Source: Mycobacterium sp. (GTDB taxonomy: Bacteria > Actinomycetota > Actinomycetes > Mycobacteriales > Mycobacteriaceae). Taken from it: a stretch of 64,000 nt of DNA. Location of the stretch: contig JACPVR010000029.1 of assembly GCA_016197405.1 (NCBI GenBank), forward strand, positions 62,001 to 126,000, in the 5' to 3' direction. The position numbers and the translations under genes were made by a program. The first letter of the stretch is position 1; every line of letters begins with the position of its first letter. The notes below the pieces were generated by a model. It did no database searches, was not told the origin of the DNA, and saw only the letters and a list, made by a program, of their open reading frames with translations. Positions 8,421 to 16,898 of this stretch are shown one piece after another.

Positions 8421-8493
8421 CGGGAAGCCGGCGCGGGGTAGCAGACCGTAACCTCTTGCGGTCCACGCCCCGCACCGGCGGGTCTGGTGGGGC

Positions 8494-8910
8494 TCACGCC
8501 AGGCGGCGCACTCCCAGGTACTGCAGCACCGCGAATGCCGCGGTGTAGGCCGCACTGCCTAAGCACGCCGCCACGCCGGCCCCGGTGAGCGGGACGACAC
8601 CCTCGGCGACCACCAGGATCGCGCCGAGCGTGTAGGCGGTGTTGGCAGTGATCACCGCGAGCCCGGCCCGGCGCAACACCGGTAAGGCAGCCAGGCTGTA
8701 GACGACGACGCCGTAGGCCACGAACGCCGCACCGAGCACATAGCCCGCGGTCGGGGTGATTCCGGTCAGTTCCGCCACGGGGTTGGCGAAGGCCGCGATG
8801 CCGACTCCGGCCAGCCCGGACAGGGTGGCGTCGAGGCGCAACGCGAAGCGCAGCAGCGAGTCGGTGGAGTCGCCGACGAGCCGGGTGTGAAGGGTCGAGC
8901 TGGCGGTCAT
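8494..8910 (-). CDS. Small integral membrane protein, four membrane segments
   Basis: 138 residues from ATG at 8910, which has a good Shine-Dalgarno AGGAG 5 nt upstream. The longer frame to 9003 lacks one. Four hydrophobic segments alternate with short loops after a polar N-terminus (MTASSTLHTRL). I do not recognise a named family and no catalytic motif is visible. It follows the 454-residue membrane protein on the same strand after 117 bp. Confidence 0.7.
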   Translation of the reverse strand: MTASSTLHTRLVGDSTDSLLRFALRLDATLSGLAGVGIAAFANPVAELTGITPTAGYVLGAAFVAYGVVVYSLAALPVLRRAGLAVITANTAYTLGAILVVAEGVVPLTGAGVAACLGSAAYTAAFAVLQYLGVRRLA

Positions 8911-9027
8911 GAGTGCTCCTGTCGGGTCAGGTGTTCCGGACACCTCCGACACTGCTGGGCAGCCACTGCCAGATCGACACGAAACACTGCCAGGAACTGC
9001 CAACCGCAGGTCGGCGACGTCGAGCCG

Positions 9028-10392
9028 TCAGACGTGTTGCGCGACGGGCCGGCCGCGCAGGTCGGCGGCGATCACCCGGGCGGCCGCACTCTGCCAGTTG
9101 TGCAACGAGCGCTGGGGCACCTCGGTGACCAACCACTGCCACGCCTGGCGCGCCACCGGGTCCAGCCCCGCAGCGGTGGCGTTCTGCGCGTAGGCGCGCA
9201 CCCCGACGACGTAGGGGAAGTACAACGAGTTGTAGTGCCGCCATTCCTCGGAGGTGCCGAAGTCACGCCCGTCGCGCGGTTTGAGCGCGGCGATGCGCTC
9301 GGCGAGCACCGCCTTGAGTTCGTTGGCCCGCTCCAGCGGCTGATCGGGCGCGCCGCGGGCGGCCAGTCGCTCGTCGATGATCGGCAGCGCGGTCAACGGG
9401 CTGGCGATGAGTTTGGGCAGATCGCCGTAATGCCCGAGTGCGCGCCGGGTCAGCCGGACGAAGGCGTCGTCGTCGAGGTCGTCGAGCGGGTGGGGTGAGC
9501 GCAGCGGCAACGCCGCCTCGGTATTGCGCAGCGCGGCGCGGTCGGCGCGCAGTGCCGGCGACCGGGAGAACACCAGCCGGTCCAGCAGCCCGGCCAGCGG
9601 ATCGGCGAGCACCGTGATCGCGATCGCCACTGCCAGGCTGGTGAACATCAGGACCGTCACCACGGTCCGGCCTTCGACGGGAGTGACCGCGAACCCGATG
9701 AGCGCCTGGCCGCCGAAAACCACCGCCACCACCATCGTGCCGACGAATGAGCGCAGCATGCCGGCGCGCAGCGCCTGCCCCTCGTCGAAGGCGTCCCACA
9801 GCGCGACCGCGACGCCGAGCAGCAGGATGTCGAAACCCGTGGAGGCCAGTGCCAGCCAACTGGGCACCAGGCCCAGCGGGATCACCAGGATCGCGTTACC
9901 CAAGGCGAAGAACAGCGTCGCCACCAGCACCACACCGGTTATCGACCCGGGCCGGCGCGGGTGACGCGTCGCCACCACCATGGCCGAGAGGGTGGACAGC
10001 GAGATGACCGCGAACATCAGCCAGTGTCCGGCGCGCAGCGGTCCGTCGACACCGCCGGCCAGCATGGCGCCCACCGAGGCCAGGACCGCCACCACCGCCA
10101 CGAGCGTGAACTCGGTGACGCGGCTGCGCCAGGCGTCCCGCGGGCGCGACAACTCCAGCAGCACCGCGAACCAGGCCACGCCCGGCAGCACCACCAGGTG
10201 GCTCTCGATACGTCCGAGCAGCTCGGAGTGCACGGCGGTCGCGACGCGCACCGCATCGAGCATCACCACGGCGGCGAAGCTGCACAGGCCCACCGCGGCC
10301 AGCACCAGCACCGGCTTACGCGGGTCGCGCGCCAGCAGATACAACCCCAGCCACCAGCTCAGCGTGAACACCAACGCCGAGAGGGCCAACAC
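9028..10392 (-). CDS. Membrane protein with eight or more TM segments and cytosolic C-terminal domain
   Basis: 454 residues. The start is GTG at 10392, only 2 bp after the uppS stop, so translation is coupled to uppS. Residues 1-275 form eight or nine membrane segments resembling the sensory 7TM parts of signalling proteins. The remaining 170 or so residues are soluble and charged, beginning DDLDDDAFVRLTRRALGHYGDL and ending in a helical segment. No kinase or cyclase motif is visible. The tight link to uppS suggests an envelope or isoprenoid-related role, which is inference only. Confidence 0.75.
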   Translation of the reverse strand: MLALSALVFTLSWWLGLYLLARDPRKPVLVLAAVGLCSFAAVVMLDAVRVATAVHSELLGRIESHLVVLPGVAWFAVLLELSRPRDAWRSRVTEFTLVAVVAVLASVGAMLAGGVDGPLRAGHWLMFAVISLSTLSAMVVATRHPRRPGSITGVVLVATLFFALGNAILVIPLGLVPSWLALASTGFDILLLGVAVALWDAFDEGQALRAGMLRSFVGTMVVAVVFGGQALIGFAVTPVEGRTVVTVLMFTSLAVAIAITVLADPLAGLLDRLVFSRSPALRADRAALRNTEAALPLRSPHPLDDLDDDAFVRLTRRALGHYGDLPKLIASPLTALPIIDERLAARGAPDQPLERANELKAVLAERIAALKPRDGRDFGTSEEWRHYNSLYFPYVVGVRAYAQNATAAGLDPVARQAWQWLVTEVPQRSLHNWQSAAARVIAADLRGRPVAQHV

Positions 10393-10394
10393 GG

Positions 10395-11195
10395 CTACAA
10401 CCCGAACCGGCGGTGCCGCTTGGTGTAGTCACGCAGGGCACGCAGGAAGTCGACACGGCGGAATGCCGGCCAGTGCGCCTCGGTGAACCACATCTCCGAA
10501 TACGCCGACTGCCACAGCAGGAATCCGGACAGCCGCTGCTCCCCCGAGGTCCGGATCACCAGGTCGGGATCGGGCTGACCCGAGGTGTAGAGATTCTCCG
10601 AGATGCCCTCGGCCGTGACGGCATCGATGAGCTGTTCGGCGGTCGCGCCGTTGGCCAGTTCCTTGCTCAGCAGTGCCCGGACCGCGTCGACGATCTCCTG
10701 GCGTCCGCCGTAGGCCACCGCGACGTTGACGTGGAACGTGCCCGGTGTGCGAGTGCTGTCGACGGTGCCTTCGACGGCGTGCCGCAGCCGCTGCGCCGCC
10801 TCGTCACCGAGCAATTCCAGATCGCCGACCGTGCGCACACTCCATTGGTTTGCCGGTGCGCAGATCTCCTCGACGACATCGGTGATGATGGCGATCAACT
10901 CGCCGAGTTCGTCGGGATCGCGTTGCAGATTCTCGGTGGACAGCAGGTACACGGTGGCCATTTCGATGCCCGCGGCCTCACACCAGCGCAGCATCTCGGC
11001 GATCTTGGCCGCCCCCATCCGGTAGCCGATGCTGACGTCGTCGTAACCGGCATCACGTGCCCAACGGCGGTTGCCGTCGCACAGCACCGCGATATGGCGC
11101 GGCAGTTGTGATTTGGACCGACCCAGGTCGGCACGGAGTCGCGCCTCGTAGAGCCGGTACACAGGCTCCTTGAGACGAGGGGGAATGAACTCCAC
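10395..11195 (-). CDS. Short-chain Z-isoprenyl diphosphate synthase (Rv1086-like, UppS family)
   Basis: 266 residues from GTG at 11195 (VEFIPPRLKEP...). This start lines up with the known N-terminus MEIIPPRLKE of Rv1086 as I remember it, and has a -10 box TAGTCT 8 nt upstream, so it is probably leaderless. Motifs of cis-prenyltransferases are CDGNRRWA with the catalytic Asp, TVYLLSTENLQR, and the C-terminal IRTSGEQRLSGFLLWQ. The M. tuberculosis enzyme makes omega,E,Z-farnesyl diphosphate, the precursor for decaprenyl phosphate used in cell wall arabinogalactan synthesis. Confidence 0.94.
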   Translation of the reverse strand: MEFIPPRLKEPVYRLYEARLRADLGRSKSQLPRHIAVLCDGNRRWARDAGYDDVSIGYRMGAAKIAEMLRWCEAAGIEMATVYLLSTENLQRDPDELGELIAIITDVVEEICAPANQWSVRTVGDLELLGDEAAQRLRHAVEGTVDSTRTPGTFHVNVAVAYGGRQEIVDAVRALLSKELANGATAEQLIDAVTAEGISENLYTSGQPDPDLVIRTSGEQRLSGFLLWQSAYSEMWFTEAHWPAFRRVDFLRALRDYTKRHRRFGL

Positions 11196-11203
11196 GAAGA
11201 TCA

Positions 11204-11209
11204 AGACTA
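11204..11209 (-). promoter_or_regulatory. -10 box of leaderless isoprenyl synthase gene
   Basis: TAGTCT on the minus strand lies 8 nt upstream of the GTG at 11195. Confidence 0.5.
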
Positions 11210-11269
11210 CTGTGAGGCGGGGGAAACCCCGCACAATCCGGGCACGCGATCACCGTTTACGGAGGTGCA

Positions 11270-12022
11270 ATGACCGCTCCCGCCAGTCGGCAGGCCGGTG
11301 ACGAACAGCACCGGCGGCCGTTGACCCAGATAGATCTCGCCGAGGACTTCCCGGAGGCCGTGGTCGACGGTGTCGTCGATTTTCTCGGCAAACCCCGTGC
11401 GCGCGGCTGGATCCACGTCTACTCGGCCGTCGTGGCCGCGATCGCCGGCGCCGCACTGGTATCGGTGTCCTGGGCCGTGGATTCCACCCGGGCCGGTATC
11501 GCGACACTGATCTACACCATCACCATCGTCGCGATGTTCACCGTCAGCGGCACCTATCACCGGGTGAACTGGACATCACCGACGGCGCGCAAATGGATGA
11601 AGCGCCTCGATCATTCGATGATCTTCATCTTCATCGCGGGCAGTTACACGCCGTTCGCGCTGCTGGCGCTGCCACAGCACCGGGGCTGGCTGCTGTTCTG
11701 GATCGTGTGGAGTGGCGCGCTGGCCGGGGTTGCTCTCAAGATGCTGTGGCCGTCGGCGCCGCGCTGGCTCGGGGTGCCGCTCTACATCCTGCTGGGCTGG
11801 GTGGCGGCCTGGTTCATCGGTCCGATCATGCAGGGCGCCGGCGTCGCGGCGGTGGTGTTGCTGATCGTGGGCGGCGCACTGTATTCGATCGGCGGTGTGC
11901 TCTACGCGCTGAAATGGCCCAACCCGTGGCCGCGCACTTTCGGCCACCACGAGTTCTTCCACGCCTGCACCGCGGTCGCGGCGATCTGCCACTACATCGC
12001 GATGTGGTTCGCGGTCTTCTAG
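11270..12022 (+). CDS. Hemolysin III / PAQR family membrane protein (Rv1085c-like)
   Basis: 250 residues with a polar N-terminus of about 45 residues, then seven membrane segments. The family hallmarks are SGTYHR, DHSMIFIFIAGSYTP and FGHHEFFHACTAVAAICHY, whose His, Asp and His residues bind a metal in this fold. A strong ribosome binding site GGAGGTG precedes the ATG. The gene is divergent from the isoprenyl synthase gene, as in M. tuberculosis. The activity of bacterial members is uncertain; the hemolysin name is historical. Confidence 0.88.
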   Translation: MTAPASRQAGDEQHRRPLTQIDLAEDFPEAVVDGVVDFLGKPRARGWIHVYSAVVAAIAGAALVSVSWAVDSTRAGIATLIYTITIVAMFTVSGTYHRVNWTSPTARKWMKRLDHSMIFIFIAGSYTPFALLALPQHRGWLLFWIVWSGALAGVALKMLWPSAPRWLGVPLYILLGWVAAWFIGPIMQGAGVAAVVLLIVGGALYSIGGVLYALKWPNPWPRTFGHHEFFHACTAVAAICHYIAMWFAVF

Positions 12023-12030
12023 CGAACGTC

Positions 12031-12399
12031 CTACAGCTGAGTGACGTTGGCGGGCGACCAGTACGCCTTCATCGAGGTGATCTGACCGGAGCCGTCGAAT
12101 GTCATGACCTCCATCGGCTCGATGCGCATCGCGCCGCCGACGGTGATCGCGAACAGGAACGCGGCCTCGTGCCCACCGGAGCGGAAGGTCAGCAGTTCGG
12201 TCTTGATCTCGGCGCCCTGAACCGCTTTGTAGAACCCCTCGATGGCCTGACGCCCGATGTGCACCTCACCGCAGCCGACCGGGTCCTCCAGGGTGGCGTC
12301 GGAGGCGTAGAGCGCCGCGACGTCAGCCGCGCTGCCGGATGCGACGGTGTCGAGGTAGCGATTGACGAGGGCTTCCAGCTCTTCGGGACCATGGGTCAT
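12031..12399 (-). CDS. SnoaL/ketosteroid-isomerase-like NTF2-fold protein
   Basis: 122 residues from MTHGPEELEALV at 12399. The sequence has the cone-fold pattern of steroid delta-isomerase-like proteins: LVNRYLDTVASGSAADVAALY, then DATLEDPVG with a likely active-site Asp, then HIGRQAIEGFY and MKAYWSPANVTQL at the end. It may isomerise a steroid or related enone, or only bind a small molecule. It follows the thioredoxin-domain gene on the same strand with a gap of about 10 bp. Confidence 0.78.
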   Translation of the reverse strand: MTHGPEELEALVNRYLDTVASGSAADVAALYASDATLEDPVGCGEVHIGRQAIEGFYKAVQGAEIKTELLTFRSGGHEAAFLFAITVGGAMRIEPMEVMTFDGSGQITSMKAYWSPANVTQL

Positions 12400-12409
12400 G
12401 GCCCGCAAT

Positions 12410-14428
12410 TTACACGGGCACATCCAGTGCGGCGGCCAGTTCCACGGCGCCGGTGACCGGCAGGTCGCACAGCCGGCCGCGGCACACATAGGCGGCGTCG
12501 AGGCCGCCCACCTTGCCGCGACCCATCAGCAGCTCCGAGCTGTCCCTGGCTCCCCCGACGACGACGGCACCGCCCGGCGCCAGCCGCCGCGCGGCCATCA
12601 GGAGGTCCGAATCGGCGCGATCGCAGGCGACGGCGATCTGCAGTGGCCCGCGTACGGCAGCTTCGGCGACCGCCAGCCAGTGCCCGGCCGAACGGGCCGC
12701 GCCGGCCAGCAGTGGCGTATGCGCCCGCAGGGTCTCGGCGGCGGCGCCGGCATAGTCGTCGACCCGTCCGGAGTCGGCCAGGTGCGCGGCGATCAGCAGC
12801 GCTTCGGCCATCAGGGACGCCCCCGACGGGGTGGCGCCGTCGACCGGATCGGCGGGACGAATCATCAGCGCCTCGGCGTCGTCGGCGGCGTCGAACCACC
12901 GGCCCGGGCGCTCGGCGTCGGCGAAATGTGCACGCGCCGTGTCGATCAGCCCGACCGCCGCATCGAGCCAATGTTGTTCGACGGTGAGCTGGTGAAGCGT
13001 CAGCAGGGCCGTCGCCAATGCCGCGTAGTCCTCCAGGATCGCCGCGCTGTCGCCGACGACACCGCCCAGGCTGGCCCGGCGCAGCCGACCGTCGACGAGG
13101 TGCAGCGCCAGCAGTTGCGTGGCGCAACGCCGCGCCGCGTCCAGCAGCTCGGGCCGCTGCAGTGCCACGGCGGCCTCGGCCAGCGCGGTGATCGCCAGGG
13201 CGTTCCAGGCGGTGACGATCTTGTCGTCCCTGCCAGGCTGCACCCGGCTCGACCGGGCGTGCAGCAATGCCGCCCGGACCCGCGCCAGCCGCGCCGGTTC
13301 GGCATCTTCGGGCAGCCGCAGCACCGACTCGCGGTTGTCGAAATTCCCAACCGCGCCGACCGCGAAAACGTCTGCGGCCCAACGTCCGTCGTCGTCGCCG
13401 AGGACATCGCGCAGCTGCTCCGGTGTCCACACGTAGGTGGAGCCTTCACGTCCGTCGGCGTCGGCATCCAGCGAGGAGATCAACAGGGCACCGTCGGACA
13501 GATCACGCAGCAGGAAGTCCGCGGTCTCACCGGCGACCCGGCTTGCCAGATCCGAGCCGGTGCGCCGGGCCCAGTGGGCGTACGCACGCAGCAGCAGCGC
13601 GTTGTCGTACAGCATCTTCTCGAAATGCGGTATCACCCAGGCATCGTCGACGCTGTAGCGGGCGAAACCGCCGGCCAGCTGGTCGTAGATGCCGCCGCGC
13701 GCCATCGCGGTAGCGGCCCGCTCGGCGGCGCCGAGAGCGGCCGTCGACCCGGTCCGTTCGTAATCGCGCAGCAGTGCCTCCAACAGCGCCGACGGCGGGA
13801 ACTTCGGCGCCCGGCCGAAACCGCCGTGTTCGCGATCCTCGTCGCGCAACACCGCGGCGACCGCTTCGTCGCACAGTTGCGCCGATACCGGCGGGCCGTC
13901 ACCCGGGACACGGTCGGCCAACGTCCGCAGCTCGGCGGTGATGTGATCGGAGGCGCTCTCCACTTCGCCGCGGCGCTGGGTCCATGTTTCGCGCACCGCC
14001 GAGAGCAGCTGCAGGAACTGCGCTTTCGGGTAGTAGGTTCCGCAGAAGAACGGCCGGCCGTCCGGCGTCAAGAAGCATGTCATCGGCCAGCCGCCCTGGC
14101 CGGTCAACGCGACCGTGGCGTTCATGTACACCGCATCGAGGTCGGGCCGCTCCTCACGGTCGACCTTGATGCAGACGAAGTCCGCGTTCGCGACCGCCGC
14201 GACGTCAGCGGACTCGAACGACTCGTGCGCCATCACATGACACCAGTGGCAGGCCGCGTAACCGATCGACAACAGGATCGGGACGTCGCGCCGGGCCGCC
14301 TCGGCGAGCGCTTCGGGCGTCCATTGCTGCCAGTGCACCGGGTTGTCGGCGTGCTGGCGCAGGTAGGGGCTGGTGGCCGAGGCCAGCCGATTAGCCACCG
14401 GGCTCCCGGGGTGGGTCGTCGGTGTCAC
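12410..14428 (-). CDS. Thioredoxin-domain protein, DUF255/YyaL family (Rv1084-like)
   Basis: 672 residues. The N-terminal thioredoxin-like domain carries SPYLRQHADNPVHW and the redox pair CHWC (Cys60, Cys63), then VDREERPDLD. The rest is an alpha/alpha toroid like N-acylglucosamine epimerases (YSVDDAWVIPHFEKMLYDNA, QPGRDDKIVTAWN). The family is conserved from bacteria to human SPATA20, and its function is not settled. The frame starts ATG at 14428, overlapping the upstream small gene by 38 bp. GTG at 14398 (VANRLASA) would reduce the overlap to 8 bp and is plausible. Confidence 0.9.
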   Translation of the reverse strand: MTPTTHPGSPVANRLASATSPYLRQHADNPVHWQQWTPEALAEAARRDVPILLSIGYAACHWCHVMAHESFESADVAAVANADFVCIKVDREERPDLDAVYMNATVALTGQGGWPMTCFLTPDGRPFFCGTYYPKAQFLQLLSAVRETWTQRRGEVESASDHITAELRTLADRVPGDGPPVSAQLCDEAVAAVLRDEDREHGGFGRAPKFPPSALLEALLRDYERTGSTAALGAAERAATAMARGGIYDQLAGGFARYSVDDAWVIPHFEKMLYDNALLLRAYAHWARRTGSDLASRVAGETADFLLRDLSDGALLISSLDADADGREGSTYVWTPEQLRDVLGDDDGRWAADVFAVGAVGNFDNRESVLRLPEDAEPARLARVRAALLHARSSRVQPGRDDKIVTAWNALAITALAEAAVALQRPELLDAARRCATQLLALHLVDGRLRRASLGGVVGDSAAILEDYAALATALLTLHQLTVEQHWLDAAVGLIDTARAHFADAERPGRWFDAADDAEALMIRPADPVDGATPSGASLMAEALLIAAHLADSGRVDDYAGAAAETLRAHTPLLAGAARSAGHWLAVAEAAVRGPLQIAVACDRADSDLLMAARRLAPGGAVVVGGARDSSELLMGRGKVGGLDAAYVCRGRLCDLPVTGAVELAAALDVPV

Positions 14429-14693
14429 CGGCCCCGGCGTCGAGGGCGTCCTCGTGGCCGACTTCGACGGTGCCGTCGTCGAGGGCCTGGTCGGGCTCGG
14501 GGTGTTCCGGGTCGAAGGATTCCGGCAGCCGGTTGAGGTGACGGTTCATCGACCAGACCAGACCGAACGTGCCGATCAGCAGCAGCACCACGACGAGCAA
14601 CCCGAACGGACTGGCCTTGCCGAAGTCCGGGCCGGTGTTGCGGGGCGCATCGTCAGCGAGGATGACCAGTGCCGCCGCGGTCCAGGTGCTCAT
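14391..14693 (-). CDS. Single-pass membrane protein (Rv1083-like)
   Basis: 100 residues from ATG at 14693, which overlaps the mca stop as ATGA. There is one membrane segment (about 28-46: FGLLVVVLLLIGTFGLVW), then an acidic Pro/Glu/Asp-rich tail. It is small and conserved between mca and the thioredoxin-domain gene in mycobacteria. The function is unknown. The overlap means it is co-translated with mca. Confidence 0.78.
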   Translation of the reverse strand: MSTWTAAALVILADDAPRNTGPDFGKASPFGLLVVVLLLIGTFGLVWSMNRHLNRLPESFDPEHPEPDQALDDGTVEVGHEDALDAGAGDTDDPPREPGG

Positions 14694-15556
14694 GGCCGCA
14701 GCCCGGCGAAGAGGTCGGTTTCGGGCAGGTCGGCCGGAACCCGGGAGCGCGCCAGTTCGAACTCCTCGGTGGGCCACAGCCGCTGCTGCCATTCGATGGG
14801 CGCCGCGAAGAAATCACCCTTGGGATCGATCTGGGTGGCGTGCGCGCGCAACGCGTCGTCGCGCTGCTGGAAGTACTCCGAGCATTCGACGCGGGTGGTG
14901 ACCCGTTGGGCGAACAGATCGTGGTCGGCATCCCAATGTTCGAGCCACTTGTCGAACGGGCCTTTGCGGCCGTGCTTTTCGAACTCCTCCTGCAGCAGCA
15001 GCATGCGCTGACGCAGGAAACCGTGGTTGTAGTACAGCTTGGACGTCGCCCAGGGCTCTCCGGCATCGGGGAAACGACGGAAATCCGCGGCCGCCTCGTA
15101 TGCGGCCACCGACACCTGGTGGCAGCGGATGTGGTCGGGATGCGGATAGCCGCCGTTCTCGTCATAGGTGGTCATGACGTGCGGGCGGAACTCCCGGATC
15201 AACCGGACCAGCCGTTCGGTGGGTTCTTCGAGCGGAACCAGCGCGAAGCAGCCCTCCGGTAGCGGCGGCAGCGGGTCGCCTTCGGGCAGGCCGGAGTCCT
15301 CGTATCCCAGCCAGGCGTGCTCGACGCCGAGGATCTCGGCGGCCTTGGCCATCTCGTCGCGGCGCACCTCGGCAATGCGCCCGTGCACCTCGGGAAGGTC
15401 CATCGCGGGGTTGAGGATGTCACCCCGTTCCCCGCCGGTCAGGGTGACGACCATGACCCGATGCCCTTCGGCGGCATAACGGGCCGTCGTCGCAGCACCC
15501 TTGCTGGACTCATCGTCCGGGTGGGCGTGTACCGCCATCAACCGCAGCTCGGTCAC
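14690..15556 (-). CDS. mca: Mycothiol S-conjugate amidase
   Basis: 288 residues, the same length as M. tuberculosis Mca (Rv1082). This zinc enzyme cleaves mycothiol adducts of electrophiles and antibiotics so that the mercapturic acid can be exported and the sugar-inositol recycled. Zinc motifs are AHPDDES (11-17) near the start and GGYPHPDHIRCHQ in the middle. TLTGGERGDILNP is also characteristic. It heads a minus-strand operon with the Rv1083-like and Rv1084-like genes and is divergent from the DUF4307 gene. Confidence 0.96.
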   Translation of the reverse strand: MTELRLMAVHAHPDDESSKGAATTARYAAEGHRVMVVTLTGGERGDILNPAMDLPEVHGRIAEVRRDEMAKAAEILGVEHAWLGYEDSGLPEGDPLPPLPEGCFALVPLEEPTERLVRLIREFRPHVMTTYDENGGYPHPDHIRCHQVSVAAYEAAADFRRFPDAGEPWATSKLYYNHGFLRQRMLLLQEEFEKHGRKGPFDKWLEHWDADHDLFAQRVTTRVECSEYFQQRDDALRAHATQIDPKGDFFAAPIEWQQRLWPTEEFELARSRVPADLPETDLFAGLRP

Positions 15557-15659
15557 CGTCCGCCTTCACTTCGTCGCATAGAGTTGCCAGTCTCAATAGT
15601 TCCATCCCCGCCATCACGGTGATGAACCCGATCCCCCGACCAGAGACAAACGCCACAAG

Positions 15660-16109
15660 ATGTCAGTCGATTCCTCCACCTCCGGGCCGCTACAGCGCCC
15701 CGACGACAGGTACGGCCGCCAGCGGTTGTCACCGGCGTCGCGTCGCGCGGTGGTGATAGCCCTGACGGTACTGGTGGTGGCCGCCGGCATCATGGTCGCC
15801 GTCCTCGGCTACCAACGCCTGGGCACCTCCGATGTCAAAGGCGAGTTGGGTGGTTACCAGCTCGTCGACGCCGATACCGTCGACGTGACCATCAGCGTCA
15901 CCCGGACCGACCCGTCCCGGCCGGTGGTCTGCATCGTGCGGGCGCGCTCGGCCGACGGCAGCGAGACGGGCCGGCGAGAGATTCTGGTTGCGCCGTCGGA
16001 TCAGACGACGGTGCAGGTCACGGCCCCGGTCAAGACCAGCAGGCCACCGGTGACCGGTGATGTGTACGGCTGCGGCACCGATGTGCCGGCCTATCTCGTC
16101 GCACCCTGA
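15660..16109 (+). CDS. DUF4307 membrane-anchored protein (Rv1081c-like)
   Basis: 149 residues: polar N-terminus, one membrane segment (about 28-48), then an extracytoplasmic beta-rich domain ending YGCGTDVPAYLVAP. This is the DUF4307 layout found next to mca in mycobacteria. No enzyme motif is visible. It is divergent from mca with a gap of about 100 bp that must hold both promoters. Confidence 0.8.
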   Translation: MSVDSSTSGPLQRPDDRYGRQRLSPASRRAVVIALTVLVVAAGIMVAVLGYQRLGTSDVKGELGGYQLVDADTVDVTISVTRTDPSRPVVCIVRARSADGSETGRREILVAPSDQTTVQVTAPVKTSRPPVTGDVYGCGTDVPAYLVAP

Positions 16110-16144
16110 TTCCGGGGTTCGCCCGGGGGCGTCCGCCGGCGCCG

Positions 16145-16169
16145 GCAACCAACGGTATTCGTCGGTTGC
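16145..16169 (+). terminator. Possible hairpin terminator after the DUF4307 gene
   Basis: GCAACCAACG (16145-16154) can pair with CGTCGGTTGC (16160-16169), 9 of 10 matched, around a 5-nt loop. No T-run follows, so any termination is factor-dependent or weak. Confidence 0.35.
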
Positions 16170-16206
16170 GCGTCGAAACCGTGAATTCGCCCTGACACAC
16201 CGGTGG

Positions 16207-16212
16207 TATGCT
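16207..16212 (+). promoter_or_regulatory. Likely -10 box of greA
   Basis: TATGCT would start transcription near 16219, exactly where the first leader hairpin begins, leaving a leader of about 165 nt before greA. Confidence 0.5.
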
Positions 16213-16219
16213 GGATCAC

Positions 16220-16300
16220 ATACACGGCTCCTGCGGGGGACCGTGTATTGCTTCTTTAGCGCGTCCCACCGCCGCTTCGGACAGCAATACACGCGGCGTG
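16220..16300 (+). promoter_or_regulatory. Structured greA leader with two mutually exclusive stems
   Basis: ATACACGG (16220-16227) pairs perfectly with CCGTGTAT (16241-16248), and a T-rich stretch ATTGCTTCTTT follows. The right arm is also part of CGTGTATTGC (16242-16251), which is perfectly complementary to GCAATACACG (16284-16293). The two stems cannot form together. A third stem pairs about 16267-16275 with about 16293-16300. This is the layout of an attenuator or riboswitch-like element. Confidence 0.5.
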
Positions 16301-16383
16301 AATCGCCATGTTCCCGGCAGCGGCATGCCCACCAGACTGCAACGCGAGAACTGCGCCAGCCAACAAACCGAGGAGCGCGAACG

Positions 16384-16878
16384 ATGACCGACACCCAGGT
16401 GACCTGGCTTACCGAAGAGTCCTACCACCGGCTCAAGGAAGAACTCGACCAGCTGATCGCCCACCGCCCGGTGATCGCCGCCGAGATCAACGACCGCCGC
16501 GAAGAGGGCGATCTGCGGGAGAACGGCGGCTACCACGCCGCCCGCGAGGAGCAGGGCCAGGAAGAGGCCCGCATCCGCCAACTGCAGGAACTGCTCAACA
16601 ACGCCAAGGTCGGCGAAGCCCCCAAGCAGTCGGGTGTGGCACTGCCCGGATCGGTCGTCGAGGTCTACTACGACGGCGACAAGTCCGACAAGGAGAAGTT
16701 CCTCATCGGCACCCGTGAGCAGGGCGTCAACGGCGGCGACCTCGAGGTCTACTCCCCGAACTCCCCGCTGGGCGGCGCCATCCTGGATGCCAAGGTCGGC
16801 GAGACCCGCACCTACACAGTGCCCAACGGCAACACCGTCGAGGTGACTCTCGTCAGCGCGGAGCCCTACCACTCCTAG
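16384..16878 (+). CDS. greA: Transcription elongation factor GreA
   Basis: 164 residues from ATG at 16384 with ribosome binding site GAGGAG, the same length as mycobacterial GreA (Rv1080c). An N-terminal coiled coil (about 10-80) carries the acidic tip with ...DRREEGDLRENGGYHAAREEQ. A C-terminal FKBP-like domain includes GGAILDAKVGE. It inserts into the RNA polymerase secondary channel and promotes cleavage of backtracked RNA. The long upstream frame is only the leader read through. The leader contains alternative RNA stems, so expression is probably controlled after initiation. Confidence 0.97.
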   Translation: MTDTQVTWLTEESYHRLKEELDQLIAHRPVIAAEINDRREEGDLRENGGYHAAREEQGQEEARIRQLQELLNNAKVGEAPKQSGVALPGSVVEVYYDGDKSDKEKFLIGTREQGVNGGDLEVYSPNSPLGGAILDAKVGETRTYTVPNGNTVEVTLVSAEPYHS

Positions 16879-16898
16879 CCTCGAGGGCCCCGCGGACC

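Noticed and set aside
12362..14536. 724-codon plus-strand frame
   Set aside because: Exact shadow of the thioredoxin-domain gene on the other strand.
16110..16383. Known metabolite riboswitch in front of greA
   Set aside because: The leader does not match any riboswitch consensus I know; only the alternative stems can be supported.
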